Below are positions 13,651 to 27,600 of a stretch of 64,000 nt of DNA, piece after piece (positions within the stretch are counted from its first letter, which is position 1; each line of letters opens with the position of its first letter). Position numbers and translations under genes: made by a program. Source of the stretch: Aristolochia californica. Lineage: Eukaryota; Streptophyta; Magnoliopsida; Piperales; Aristolochiaceae. The notes below the pieces were generated by a model, which had not been told where the DNA came from, did no database searches, and was given only the letters and a program-made list of their open reading frames with translations. Location: NCBI GenBank assembly GCA_029961685.1, contig JARWKL010000008.1, positions 25,865,119 through 25,929,118 of the forward strand, read 5' to 3'.

Positions 13651-13828
13651 ATGTCACGTCAAGATGGTTTAGGGTTATTAAACTCAAATATACCCCTACT
13701 TTCAAGTCTTATTACATATTGAATAAAATTGAACTAAAGCAACATAAATAATGAAAATTAATGCAGTTGACTTGGTGAGTCATTGTCTCCTCCTCTGAGT
13801 GACTCGGTGTAGTATTGAGTCCAAAACA

Positions 13829-16800
13829 TAGTTCAACCCTAATAACTTTGAATTTATGAGAAAAGGATTTTCTAATTGGTCCTACACATGTTTTAATATG
13901 GATATGCATGCTTGAAACATGTTCAATATGCAAATGACCTATGGATCCAAACCGCATTAAATTCTCAAGTGAATGTGCGGTGGGATATTTACTGAAGTTA
14001 AACAAGCCAATTTTTTGCCCATTTAAAAAAATCTGACCTAACAATCATGGCAGATTGTAAAGTGTTGATCGGTCAATCGTGCGTAATGGGCTATATTTTA
14101 GTAAGAAATTACATATGGATTAGGAGTGTTTCACTCAGTTTAAAATCCCATGCCTCCCTATTTTCCCCACGATTGTGAAGCCTAATATATAAAAACAAGA
14201 AAGAGTTTACAATCCCTAAAAATTATAGACACTACACTTTTTGGAATTATCTCTCTCTACATTTGTGCATTTCCCTTTTAGATGTATACTGTTTTCGTAA
14301 ATCAAAACTTTAGTTTTTACTTTTCCCCTTATCTAGTAAACAAAGAGATAAAAAGGCAAATTGATCGCAACAAAATGAAAATTTTAGAGTTTATGTATCC
14401 AAAAAATTTAAAACAACAATATTTTCAAGTAAAGAAAATTTATTCACACACCACAAATGAAAACAAAAGTTTTGATATCCAAGTTTTGGAAATTCCACTA
14501 GTACAACCCCAATAGCTTGGAATTTTATAGGAAAGAGATTTTCTAATTGATCGTACACATGGTTTAAATATGGATATGCATGCTTGGAACGTGTTAAAGA
14601 TGCCAATGACCTAAGGATCCAAACCACATTAAATTCTCAAGTGAACGTGCGGTGGGATATTTACCCGAATCAAACAATGCAATTTTTTACCCATTTACAA
14701 AAGCTGACCTAACAATCACGGAGCATTGTAAAGTGAATTATCGGTCAATCATGCATAACGGGCTATATTTTTGTTAGAAATGACTGATAGATTCGGAGTG
14801 TTTCATTCAGTTAAAAATCACCCCTCCCCCTTTTTCCGACGATTGTAAAACCTAATATATAAAAACTAGAAAGAGTTTACAATCCCTAAAAATTACAAAC
14901 ACTTTTTGGAATTATCTATCTCTACATTTGTGAATTTTCATTTTAGATGTATACTTTTTCCTTAAATCAAAACTTGAGTTTTCACTTTTTCCCTTATCTC
15001 GTAAACAAAGAGATAAAAAGGCAAAATAGATCACAACAAAATGAAAATCTTAGAGTTTATGTAAGCAAAAAATTTAAAACAACAAAAAATGTAAGTAAAG
15101 AAAATTTATTCACACACCAAAAATGACACAAAAGTTTGAAAATCCAAGTTTGGGAAATTCCACTAGTTCAACCCTAATAGCTTGGAATTTATAAGAAAGG
15201 GATTTTCTAATTGATCATACACATGATTTAAATACGGATATGCATGCTTGAAACATGTTAAAGATGCAAATGACCTATGGATCCAAACCGCATTAAATTC
15301 TCAAGTGAATGTGCAGTGGGATATTTACCCGAGTCAAACAAGCCATTTTTTTGCCCATTTACAAAAGCTGACCTAACAATCACGGATGATTGTAAAGTGA
15401 TTTATATGTCAATCATGCGTAACGGGCTATATTTTAGTAAGAAACGACTTTTAGATTGGGAGTGTTTTATTCAGTTAAAAATCCCTCGCCTTCCCTTTTT
15501 CCCGACGATTGCAAAACCTAATATATAAAAACTAGAAAGAGTTTACAATCCCTAAAAATTATAGACACTACCCTTTTTGGAATTATCTCTCTCTAAATTT
15601 GTGTATTTCTATTTTAGATGTATACTTTTTTTTCAATAAAAACTTGAGTTTTCACTTTTCCATTTATCTCGTAAACAAAGAGATAAAAAGGCAAATAGAT
15701 CACAAAAAAATGAAAATTGTAGAGTTTATGTATGCAAAAAATTTCAAACAACAACAAATGTAAGTAAAGAAAATTTATTCACACACAACAAAGGAAGTCA
15801 AAAGTTTTGATATCCAAGCTTGGGAAATTCCACTGGTTCAACCCTAATTGCTTGGAGTTTTATAAGAAAGGGATTTTTCTAATTGATCCTACACATTTTT
15901 TAAAGATGGATATGCATGTTTGAAACATGTTCAAGATGCAAATGACCTATGGGTCCAAACCATATTAAATTCTCAAGTGAACGTGCGCTGGGATATTTAC
16001 CCGAGTCAAACAAGCCAATTTTTTGCCCATTTATCGAAAGCTGAGGTAACAATCAAGGGTGATTGTAAAGTGATTTATCGGTCAATCATGCGTAACAGGC
16101 TATTTTTTTTTTTTAAGAAATGACACATGGATTGGGAGTGTTTCACTCAGTTAAAAATGCCCCGCCTCCCTCTTTTCCCGACAATTACAAAATCTAATAT
16201 ATAAAAACTAGAATGAGTTTACAATCACTAAAAGTTATAGACACTACACTTTTTTGAATTATCTTTCCCTCCATTTGTGCATTTCCATTTTAGTTGTATA
16301 TTTTTTTCTTAAATCAAACCTTGATTTTTCACTTTTCCCTATATCTCATAAACACAGAGTTAAAATGGCAAATAGACCACAACAAAATGAAAAATTTAGA
16401 GTTTATGTATGCAAAAAATTTAAAACAACAACAAAAGTAAGTAAAGAAATTTAATTCACTCACCACAATTGAACTCATAAGTTTTGATATCCAAGTTTAG
16501 GAAATTCCACTAGTTCAACCTTATTAGCGTGGAATTTTAGAAGAAAGGGATTTTCTAACTGATCATACAGATGTTTTAAATATGGATGTGCAAGATTGAA
16601 ACATGTTAAAGATGCAAATGACCTATGGATCCAAACCGCATTAAAATTCTCCAAATGAACGAGTGGTGGGATATTTACCCGAGTCCAACAACCCAATTTT
16701 TTGCCCATTTAAAAAAAGCTGACCTAACAATCACGGGTGATTGTGAAGTGATTTATCTGACAATCATGAATAACGGGCTATATTATTGTAAGAAATGACT

Positions 16801-17518
16801 TAAGTATTGGGAGTGTTTCACTGAGTAAAAAATCCCCGCCCTCTCCCTTTTCCCGACGATTGCAAAACCTTATATATAAAAACTACAAAGAGTTTCCAAT
16901 CCCTAAAAATTACAAACACTAGACTTTTTGGAAATATCTCTCTCTACATTTGTGCTCTTCCATTTTTTATGTATTCTTTTTTCTTAAATCAAAACTTGAG
17001 TTTTCTCTTTTCCCCTGATCTTGTAAACAAAGAGGTAAAAAGGAAAATAGATCACAACAAAATAAAAATTTTGGAGTTTATGTATGCAAAAAATTTAAAA
17101 AACAACTAATGTAAGTAAAGAAAATTATTCACACAAATGAACACAAAAGTTTTGATATCCAAGTTTGGGAAATTTGACTAGTTCAACCAAAATAACTTGG
17201 AATTTTATAGTAAAAGGATTTTCTAATTGATCGTACACATGTTTTAAATATGGATATGCATGCTTGAAACAAGTTAAAGGATGCAAATCACCTATGGATC
17301 CAAACCGCAATAAATTCTCAAGTAAACATACGGTGGGATATTTACCTGAGTCAAACAAACCACCTTTTTGCCATTTAAAAAAAGCTGAAATAACAATCAC
17401 GGGTGATTGTAAAGTGGTATATCGATCAATCATGTGTAACGGGCTATATTTTTGTAAGAAATGACTAATGGATAGCGAGTGTTTCACTCTGTTAAAAATC
17501 CCCCGCCTCCCCCTTTTC
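13829..17518 (+). repeat. Satellite array, block 3 (family A order a-b-c-d)
   Basis: The interrupted monomer resumes at 13829. Landmarks follow at 14202, 14872, 15538, 16214 and 16889. The monomer at 14202 carries tatccaaaaaatttaaaac and ctagtacaaccccaatag, both shared with the monomer at 37059. Then come type a (14872; gaaaatccaag, gatttaaata), type b (15538; ggagttttataag, ccatattaaattc, gcgctggg), type c (16214; gaatgagtttacaatcac, agaccacaac, tctccaa, tattattg) and type d (16889; gagtttccaatccc, ggaaatatctc, gtgctcttcc). The same series follows the second gypsy fragment at 36687 onward. Confidence 0.85.
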
Positions 17519-19257
17519 CTAACGAATGCCAAACCTTATATATAAAAACTATAAAGTGTATACAATGCCTAAAATATCCAGACACTTTTTGAAATTATCT
17601 CTCTCTATATTTTTTCATTTCCATTTTAGACGTATACTTTTTTCTTAAATCAAAACTTGAGTTTTCACTTTTCCCCTTATCTTGTAAACAAGGATATAAA
17701 AAGGCACAAAGATCACAACCAAATGAAAATTTTAGAGTTTATGGATGCAAAACATTTCAAACAACAAAAAATGTAAGTAAAGAAAATTTATTCACACACC
17801 ACAAATGAACACAAAATTTGAGATATCCAAGTTTGGGAAATTCCACTAGTTCAATACTAATTGCTTGGAATTTTATAAGAAAGTGATTTTCCAATTGATC
17901 GTACAGTTGTTTTAAATATGCATATGCATGCTTGAAACATGTTAAAGATACAAATGACCTATGGATCCAAACTGCATTAAATTCTCTAGATAACGTGGGT
18001 AGGATATTTACCTGAGTCAAACAAGCACATTTTTTTGCCAATTTACAAAAATTTGACCTGACAATCATGGGTGATTGTAAAGTGTATTTGTCAATCATGT
18101 ATAACAGTCTATATTTTAGTAAAAAATGACTTATGGATTGGGAGTGTTTCAGTCAATTAAAAACCTATGGATCCAAACCGCATTAAATTCTCTAGATAAC
18201 GTGGGTAGGATATTTACCTGAGTCAAACAAGCACATTTTTTGCCAATTTACAAAAATTTGACCTGACAATCATGGGTGATTGTAAAGTGTATTTGTCAAT
18301 CATGCATAACAGGCTATATTTTAGTAAGAAATGACTTATGGATTGGGGGTGTTTCAGTCAATTAAAAATCCCTCGCTTCCTCCCCCCCCCTTTTCCTAAC
18401 GAATGCCAAACCTTATATATAAAAACTATAAAGTGTATACAATGCCTAAAATATCCAGACACTTTTTGAAATTATCTCTCTCTATATTTTTTCATTTCCA
18501 TTTTAGACGTATACTTTTTTCTTAAATCAAAACTTGAGTTTTCACTTTTCCCCTTATCTTGTAAACAAGGATATAAAAAGGCACAAAGATCACAACCAAA
18601 TGAAAATTTTAGAGTTTATGGATGCAAAACATTTCAAACAACAAAAAATGTAAGTAAAGAAAATTTATTCACACACCACAAATGAACACAAAATTTGAGA
18701 TATCCAAGTTTGGGAAATTCCACTAGTTCAATACTAATTGCTTGGAATTTTATAAGAAAGTGATTTTCCAATTGATCGTACAGTTGTTTTAAATATGCAT
18801 ATGCATGCTTGAAACATGTTAAAGATACAAATGACCTATGGATCCAAACTGCATTAAACTCTCTAGATAACGTGGGTAGGATATTTACCTGAGTCAAACA
18901 AGCACATTTTTTTGCCAATTTACAAAAATTTGACCTGACAATCATGGGTGATTGTAAAGTGTATTTGTCAATCATGTATAACAGGCTATATTTTAGTAAA
19001 AAATGACTTATGGATTGGGAGTGTTTCAGTCAATTAAAAACCTGTGGATCCAAACCGCATTAAATTCTCTAGATAACATGGGTAGGATATTTACCTGAGT
19101 CAAACAAGCACATTTTTTGCCAATTTACAAAAATTTGACCTGACAATCATGGGTGATTGTAAAGTGTATTTGTCAATCATGCATAACAGGCTATATTTTA
19201 GTAAGAAATGACTTATGGATTGGGGGTGTTTCAGTCAATTAAAAATCCCTCGCTTCC

Positions 19258-19258
<1 letters not shown>
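17519..19258 (+). repeat. 877-bp tandem duplication of an e-type monomer with nested duplication
   Basis: The stretch starting cctaacgaatgccaaacc at 17519 recurs nearly unchanged at 18396, an offset of 877 bp. The 113-codon minus-strand frames at 17757-18098 and 18634-18975 have the same translation. Each unit is one full e-type monomer (agtgtatacaatgcc; gacctgacaatcatg; gtaaagtgtatttgtc) plus a second copy, about 206 bp downstream, of the stretch beginning acctatggatccaaac (17957 and 18163; again near 18834 and 19041). The few differences between units suggest a recent event. The second unit ends in the long poly-C run. Confidence 0.9.

Positions 19259-19293
<35 letters not shown>
19259..19293. 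repeat. Poly-C tract (35 C)
   Basis: An uninterrupted run of 35 cytosines, followed by tccctatgagtgc. It sits where other monomers have the C-rich motif cccccgcctcccccttttccc, so it is an expansion of an existing tract. Run length in an assembly may be inexact. Confidence 0.9.
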
Positions 19294-19296
<3 letters not shown>

Positions 19297-20645
19297 CTAT
19301 GAGTGCAAAACCTAATATACAAAAACTAGAAAGAGTTTACAATCTCTACAAATTATAGACACTACACTTTTTGGAATTATCTCTCTCCATTTGTGCATTT
19401 CTATGTTAGATGTATACTTTTTTCTTAAATCAAAACATAAATTTTCACTTTTCCCCTTATCTCATAAACAAAGAGGTAAAAATGCAAATAGATCACAATA
19501 AAATGAAAATTTTAGAGTTTATGTATGCAAAAAATTTAAAACAACAACAAATGTAAGTAAAGAAAATTTATTCACACTCAACAAATGAACACAAAAGTTT
19601 GAAAATCCAAGTTTTGGAAATTCCACTAGTTCAACCCTAATAGCTTGGAATTTTATATGAAAGGGATTTTCTAATTGATCCTACACATGATTTAAATAAG
19701 GATATGCATTCTTGAAACATATTAAAGATGCAAATGACCTATGGATCCAAACCTCATTAAATTCTCAACTGAACGTGCACTCGGATATTTGCCCGAGTTA
19801 AACAAGCCAATTTTTTTGCCATTTACAAAAAGCTTATCTAACAATCATGGGTGATTGTAAAGTGATTTATTGGTCAATCATGTGTAATGGGATTTATTTT
19901 TTTAAGAAATGACTTATGGATTGGGAGTGTTTCACTCAGTTAAAAATCCCCTGCCTCCCCTTTTTCCCGATGACTGCAAAACTTAACATATTAAAACTAG
20001 AAAGAGTTTACAATCTCTATAAATTATAGACACTACACTTTTTGGAATTATCCCTCTCTCCATTTGTGCATTTTCATTTTAGATATATAATTTTTTCTTA
20101 AATCAAAACATAAGTTTTCATTTTTCCTCTTAACTCGTAAACAAAGAGAAAAAAAGGCAAATAGATCACAACAAAATGAAAATTTTGGAGTTTATGTATG
20201 CAAAAAAATTAAAACAACAACAAATGTAAGTAAATAAAATTTATTCACACTCCACAAATGAACACAAGTTTTTATATCCAAGTTTTGGAAATTCTATTAG
20301 TTCAACCCTAAGAGCTTGGAATTTTATAAGAAAGGGATTTTCTAGCTGATCCTACACATGTTTTAAATATAGATATGCATGCTTGAAACTAGTTAAAGAT
20401 GCAAATGACCTATGGATCCAAACCGCATTTGATTCTTAAGTGAACGTGCAGCGGGATATTTACCAGAGTCAAACAAGCAAATTTTTGGCCCATTTACAAA
20501 AAGCTGACCTAATAATCATGGGTGATTGTAAAGTGATTTATCGGTCAATCATGCCTAATGGTCTATATTTTTATAAGAAATGACTAATGGATTGGGAGAG
20601 TTTCACTTAGATAAAAATCCCTTGCCTCCCCCTTTACATTTTGAA
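19294..20645 (+). repeat. Satellite array, block 4 (two a-like monomers)
   Basis: Landmarks at 19332 and 20003. Both carry the a-type signature (acaatctcta(c/t)aaattatagac, ctctctccatttgtgc). The first also has gaaaatccaag and gatttaaata. They bridge the family-A block and the following family-B block. Confidence 0.85.
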
Positions 20646-21210
20646 AGAGTTTACAATCCCTAAAAATTACAGATACTACACTTTTCTGTATTATCTCCCT
20701 CGACATTTTTGCATTTCGCTTGTAGATGTATACTTTTTTCTTAAATCAAAACGTGAGTTTTCACTTTTCCCCTTATCTTGTAAACAAATAGATTAAAAGG
20801 CAAGTAGATTACAAAAAAAATGAAAATTTTAGAGTTTATGTATGCAAAAAATTTAAGACAACAACAAGTGTAAGTAAAGAAAATATATTCACACACAACA
20901 AATGAACACAAAAGTTTTGATATCCAAGTGTGGAAAATTACACTAGGTCAACCCTAATAGCATGGAATTTTATATGATAGGGATTTTTTAACTAATCCTA
21001 CGCATGTTTTATATATGGATATGCATGCTTGAAACTTGTTAAAAATGCAAATGACATATGGATCCAACCCGCATTTTATTCTCAAGTGAACATGCGCTGG
21101 GATATTTCTTTGAGTCAAACAAGTCATTTTTTTGCCCATTTACAAAAAGGTGATCTAATAATCATGATAGATTGTAAAGTGATTTATCAGTCAATCAAGG
21201 GTAACGGGCT

Positions 21211-21630
21211 ATATTTTGGTAAGAAATGTCATAGGGATTGGGAGTGTTTCACTCAGTTAATAATCCCCCGCCTCCTCCTTTTCCCGAAGATTGTAAAACC
21301 TTATATATAAAAATTATAAATAGTTTACAATCCCTAAAAATTACAGACACTACAATTTTTGAAATTATCTCTCTCTACAATTTCGCATTTCCATTTTGGA
21401 TGTATTCTTTTTTCTTAAATATATTTTGGTAAGAAATGTCATAGGGATTGGGAGTGTTTCACTCAGTTAATAATCCCCCGCCTCCTCCTTTTCCCGACGA
21501 TTTCAAAACCTTATATATAAAAATTATAAATAGTTTACAATCCCTAAAAATTACAGACAATACAATTTTTGGAATTATCCCTCTCTATAATTGCGCATTT
21601 CCATTTTGGATGTATTCTTTTTTCTTAAAT
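21211..21630 (+). repeat. 210-bp direct duplication inside the satellite
   Basis: The stretch from atattttggtaagaaatgtc (21211) to gtattcttttttcttaaat recurs at 21421, an offset of 210 bp, with only a handful of differences. The first copy ends abruptly (cttaaat then atattttgg), so this is a simple tandem duplication across a monomer boundary. Confidence 0.9.
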
Positions 21631-24600
21631 GAAAACTAGAGTTTTCACTTTTCCCCTTATCTCGTAAACATAGAGATAGAAAGCCAAATAGATCACAACA
21701 AAATAAAATTTTTAAAGTTTATGTATGCAAAAAATTTATTACAACAACAAATGTAAGTAAAAAAATTTATTCACACACCACAAATGAACACAAAAGTTTT
21801 GATATCCAAATTTGGGAAATTCCACTTGCTCAACCCAAATAGCTAGGAATTTTATGAGAAGGGATTTTCTAATTGATCATATACATGTTTTAAATATGGA
21901 TATGCATGATTGAAACATATTAAATATTCAAATGACATATAGATCCACACAGCATTAAATTCTCAAATGACCGAGAGGTGGGATATTTACCCGATTCCAA
22001 CAAGCCAATTTTTTGCCCATGTAGAAAAATCTGACCTAACAATCACGGGTGATTTTAAAGTGATTTATCTGTTAATCATGTGTAACGGGCTATATTTTTG
22101 TACGAAATGACTTATGGATTGGCAGTGTTTCATCCAGTTAAAAATTCCCTGCCTCCCTCTTTTCCCTACAATTGTAAAGCCTAATATATAAAAACTAGAC
22201 AGAGTTTACAATCCTTAAAAATTACAGACACTACATTTGTGCATTTTCCTTTTATATGTATACATTTTTCTTAAATCAAAACATGAGTTTTCATTTTTCA
22301 CCTTATCTCATAAGCGAAGGGGTTAAAAAGCAAACAGATCACAACAAAATTAAAATTTTGGAGATTATGTCTGCAAAAAATTTAAAACAACAACAAATGT
22401 TAGTAAAGAAAATTATTCACATACCACAAATGAACACAAAAGTTTTGATATCCAAGTTTGGGTAATTCCACAAGTTCAACCCTAATAGCTTGGAATTTTA
22501 TAGGAAAGGGATTTTCTAATTGATCGTACACATGTTTTAAATACGGATATGCATGTTTGAAACATGTTAAAGATGCAAATGACATATGATCCAAACCGCA
22601 ATAAATTCTCAAGTGAACGTGCAGTGAGATATTTACCCGAGTCAAACAAGGTTTGCCTATATACAAAAAGCGAAACTAACAATAACGGGTGATTGTAAAG
22701 TGATTTATCGGTCAATCATGCGTAATGGGCTATATTTTTGTTAGAAATGGCTTATGGACTAGGAGTATTTCACTCAGTTAAAAATCCCTCACCTCCCCCT
22801 TTTCCTGATGATTGCAAAACCTAATATATTAAAACTAGAAAGAGTTTACATTCCCTAAAAATTACAGGCACTTTTTGGAATTATCTCTCCCTACATTTGT
22901 GCGTTTCCATTTTAGATGTATACTTTTTTGTTAAATCAAAATTTGAGTTTTAACTTTTCCCCTTATGTCGTAAACCAAGAGATAAAAAGGCAAATAGATC
23001 ACAACAAAATGAAAATTTGAGTGTTTATGATTGAAAAATATTTAAAACACCAAAAAATGTAAGCAAAGAAAATTTATTTACACCCCACAAATGAACACAA
23101 AAGTTTTGTATCCAATTTTGGGAAATTCCATTAGTTCAACCTTAATAGCTTGGAATTTTAAAGGAAAGGGATTTTCTAACTGATCGTACACATGTTTTAA
23201 ATATGGATATGCATGTTTGAATTATATTAAAGATGCAAATGACCTATGGATCCAAACCACATTAAATTCTCGTGTGAACATGCAGTGGGATATTTACCCA
23301 AGTCAAACAAGCCATTTTTTTGACCTTTTACAAAAAGCTGACCTAACAATCACGAGTGATTTTAAAGTTATTTATCTGTCAATCATGTGTAACGGGCTAT
23401 ATTTTTGTAAGAATTGACTGATGGATTGGGAATGTTTCACTCAGTTAAAAATCCCCTGCCTCCCCTTTTTCCCGACGATTGCAAAACCTAAAATATAAAA
23501 ACTAGAAAGAGTTTACAATCCTAAAAAATTATTGGCACTACAATTTCTGAATTATCTCTCTACATTTTTGCTTTTCCATTTTAGATGTATACTTTTTTCT
23601 CAAATTGAAAGGTGAGTTGTCACTTTTCCCATTATCTCGTAAAAAAATAGATAAAAAGGCAAATAGTTCACAACAAAATGAAGATTTTAGAGTTAATGAA
23701 TCCAAAATATTTAACATAGTAACAAATTTAAGTAAAGAAAATTTATTCACACACCACAAATTAACACAAAAGTTTTGATATCCAACTTTGGGAAATTCCA
23801 CTATTTCAACCCTAATAGCTTGAAATTTGATAAGAAATGAATTTTCTAATTGATCCTACACATTTTTTAATTATGGATATGCATGCTTGAAACTTGTTAA
23901 AGAAGCAAATGACCTATGGATCCAAACCGCATTATATTCTCATGTGAACGTGTGGCGGGATATTTACCCGAGTCAAACAAGCCAATTTTTTGCCCATTTT
24001 CAAAAAGCTTACCTAATAATCATGGGTGAATGTAAAGTGATTTATCAGTCAATCATGCGTAGCGGGCTATATTTTGGAAAGAAATGTCATAGGGATTGGG
24101 AGTGTTTCATAGAGTTAAAAATTCCCGATGATTGAAAAACCTAATATATAAAAATTAGAAATAGTTTACAATCCTTAAAATTTATAGACACTACATGTTT
24201 GGAATTATCTCTCTCTACATTTGCGCTTTTCCATTTTAGATGTATACTTTTTTCTTAAATCAAAACTTGAATTTTCACTTTTCCCCTTTTCTCATAAACA
24301 AGGAGATAAAATGGCACATAGTTCACAACAAAATGAAAATTTTAGAGTTTATGTATGAAAAAAATTTTAAACTACAACAAATGTAAGAAAGAAGAGATAT
24401 TCACACACCACAAATGAACACAAAAGTCTTGATATCCAAGTTTCGGAAATTCCACTAGCTCAACCCTAATAGCATAGAGTTTTATAAGAAATGGATTTTC
24501 TAACTAATCCTACACATGTTTTAAATATGGATATGCATGCTTGAAACTTGTTAAAGATGCACATGACCTATGGATTCAAACCACATTATATTCTCAAGTG

Positions 24601-27600
24601 AACGTGCGGTGGGATATTTAACCGAATCAAACAAGCCTATTTTTTGCCCATTTAGAAAAAGCTGATCTAACAATTACGGGTGATTTAAATTGATTTATAT
24701 GTCAATCATGTGTAACGGGCTATATTTTTGTACGAAATGGCTTATGGATTGGGTGTGTTTCACTCAGTTAAAGATCCCCCGCTTCCCCCTTTTCCCGACG
24801 TTTGGAAAACCTAATATATAAAAACTAGAAAGATTTTACAATCCCTAAAAATTACAGACACTAGACTCTTTGGAAATATCTCTCTCTACATTTGTGCATT
24901 TCCATTTTAGAAGTATACATTTTTGTTAAATCAAAACATGAGTTTTCACTTGTCACCTTATCTCGTAAACAAAAAGCTAAAAAGGCAAATAGATCACAAC
25001 ATAATTAAAAATTTGGAGATTATGCATGCAAAAAATCTAAAACAACAACAAATGTTAGTAAGTAAAATTTATTCACACATCACAAATGAAGACAAAATTT
25101 TTGCTATCCAAGTTTGGGTAATTCCACTAGTTCAACCCCAATAGCTTGGAATTTAATAGGAAAGGGATTTTCTAATTGATCGTACACATGGTTTAAATAC
25201 GGATATGCATAATTGAAACATGGTAAAGATGTAAATGACCTATTGATCCAAACCTCATTAAATTCTCAAGTGAACGTGCGGTGGGATATTTACCTGTGTC
25301 AAACAAGCCAATTTTTTGCCCATTTACACAAGGCGGAACTAATAATAACGGGTGATTGTAAAGTGATTTATCGGTCAATCATGCGTAACGGGCTATATTT
25401 TTGTTAGAAATGGCTTCTGGATTGGGAGTGTTTTTCTTAGTTAAAAATCCCCCACCTCCCCTTTTCCCGACGATTGCAAAACCTAATACATAAAAACTAG
25501 AAAGAGTTTACAAACTTTAAAAATTACAGAAACTTTTTTGAATTATCTATCTCTACATTTGTGCATATCCATTTTCGATGTAGACTTGTTTGTTAAATAA
25601 AAAAAATTGAGTTTTCACTTTTCCCCTTTTCTCATAAACTAGGAGATAAAAAGCTAAATAGATCACAACAAAATGAAAATTTTAGAGTTTATGGATGCAA
25701 AAAATTTAAAACAACAACAAATGTAAGTAAAGAAAATTTATTCACACACCAAAAATGAGCACAAAAGTTTTGATATCCTAGTTTGGGAAATTCCACTAGT
25801 TCAGCCCTAATAGCTTGGAATTTTATAAGAAAAGGATTTTCTAATTGATCGTACACATGTTTTAAAAATGGATATGTCTGCTTGAAATATATTAAATATG
25901 CAAATAACCTATGGACCCAAACCGCATTAAATTCTCAAGTGAACATGCTGTGGGATATTTACCCGAGTCAAATATCCTATTTTTTGCCCATTTAAGAAAT
26001 ACTGACCTAACAATCAAGCATGACTTTAAAGTGATTTATCGGTCAATTATGCGTAACGGGCTATATTTTTGTAAAAAATGTAATATGGATTGGGAGTGAT
26101 TCACTACGTTCAAAATCCCCTGCTTTCCCTTTTTCCCGATGATTGCAAAACCTAATAAAGTTTACAATCCCTAAAAATTACAGACACTACACTTTTTGGA
26201 ATTATTCTTCTCAACATTTGTGAATTTTCCATTTTAGATGTATACTTTTTTCTTAAATCAAAACTTGAGTAGTCACTTTTCCCCTTATCTCATAAAAAAA
26301 GAGAGAAATAGGTAAATAGATCACAACAAAATAAAAAATTTAGAGTTTAAGTATGCAAAACATTTAAAGCAACAACAAATGTAAGTAAAGAAAATTTATT
26401 CACACACCACAAATGAACAAAAAAGTTTTGATATCCAAGTTTGGGAAATTCCACAAGTTCAACCCTAATAGCTTGAAATTTTATAGGAAGTGGATTTTCT
26501 AATTGATCGTACACATGTTTTAAATATGGATATGCATGTTTGAAACATATTAAGATGCAAATTACCTATGTATCCAAACCCCATTAAATTCTCAAGTGAA
26601 CGTGCGGTGGGATATTTTCCCGAGTCAAGCAAGCCAATTTTTTGCCCATTTACAAAAAATTGGCATAACAATCACAGATGATTGTAAAGTGATTTATCAG
26701 TCAATAATACGTAACGGGCTTTATTATTATAAGAAATAACTTATGGACGGGGAGTGTTTCACTCAGTTAAAAATCCCCTGTTTCCCCCAATTCGCGACGA
26801 TTGCGAAATCTAATATATAAAAACAGGAAGAGTTTACAAGCCCTAAAAATTACAAACCCTACACTTTTCTGAATTATCTCTCTCTACATTTTTGCATTTC
26901 CATTTTTTATGTATACTTTTTTCTTAAATCAAAACGTGAGTTTTCACTTTTCCCCTTATCTCTTAAACAAATAGATTAAAAGGCAAATAGATCACAAAAA
27001 AATGAAAAGTTTTGAGTTTATGTATGCAAAAAATTTAAAACAATAAAAAATATAAAAAAAGAAAATTTATTCACACACAACAAATGAACACAAAAGTTTT
27101 GATATCCAAGTTTTTGAAATTCCACTAGTTCAACCATTAAGCTTGGAATTTTATAAGAAAGGCATTTTCTAATTGATTGTATTCAAGTTTTAAATATGGA
27201 TATGCATGCTTGAAACTTGTTAAATATGCAAAAGACCTATGGATCCAAACCGCATTGAATTCTCTAGTGAACGTGCGGTTGGATATTTACCTGAGTCAAA
27301 CAAACCAATCTTTTTCCCATTTTAAAAAAAACTGACCTAACAATCACTGGCGATTTTAAAGTGATTATCTGTCAATCATATAACGGCCTATATTTTTGTA
27401 AGAAATAACTTATGTATTGGGAGTGTTTCACTCAGTTAAAAATCCCCCGCCACCCCTCTTTCACGATGATTGCAAAACCTAATATATAAAATCTAGAAAG
27501 AGTTTAAAATCCCTAAAAATTATAGATACTACACTTTTCTGTATTATCTCTGTCTACATTTTTGCATTTCCATTGTAGATGTATACTTTTTTCGTAAATC

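Larger units (their letters stand above)
12545..13828 (-). mobile_element. Truncated Ty3/gypsy-type retrotransposon, copy 1
   Basis: Non-satellite DNA inserted in a monomer. Read on the minus strand it contains a complete 5' LTR (13828 to 12939), a primer-binding site and the first part of gag, then breaks off at about 12545 where satellite resumes. No protease, reverse transcriptase, integrase or 3' LTR is present. About 245 bp of the host monomer, between gatgtatac and tagttcaaccc, is missing, so one deletion probably removed the rest of the element and adjacent satellite. The same fragment with the same junctions recurs at 35402-36686. The gypsy assignment rests on the short gag piece and is moderately sure; that it is an LTR element is sure. 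Confidence 0.85.
12939..13828 (-). repeat. 5' LTR of gypsy fragment copy 1 (890 bp)
   Basis: Read on the minus strand, the LTR begins TGTTTTGGACTC and ends GGACCATAACA, giving TG...CA ends. Copy 2 keeps a cleaner inverted terminal pair (TGTTATGG / CCATAACA). The interior holds a CT-rich stretch with three tandem subrepeats and a TATA-like sequence. The open frames at 13227-13424 and 13712-14044 are chance readings. Satellite resumes directly at 13829 with tagttcaaccc. No target-site duplication can be tested because the other end of the element is gone. Confidence 0.85.

Noticed and set aside
12545..13828. Two independent insertions of the gypsy element at a preferred satellite site
   Set aside because: Both ends and the internal truncation point coincide in the two copies, and the downstream neighbours match. 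Duplication of one insertion is far simpler.
17757..18975. Two identical 113-codon minus-strand frames
   Set aside because: Their identity comes from the 877-bp DNA duplication, not from coding constraint.
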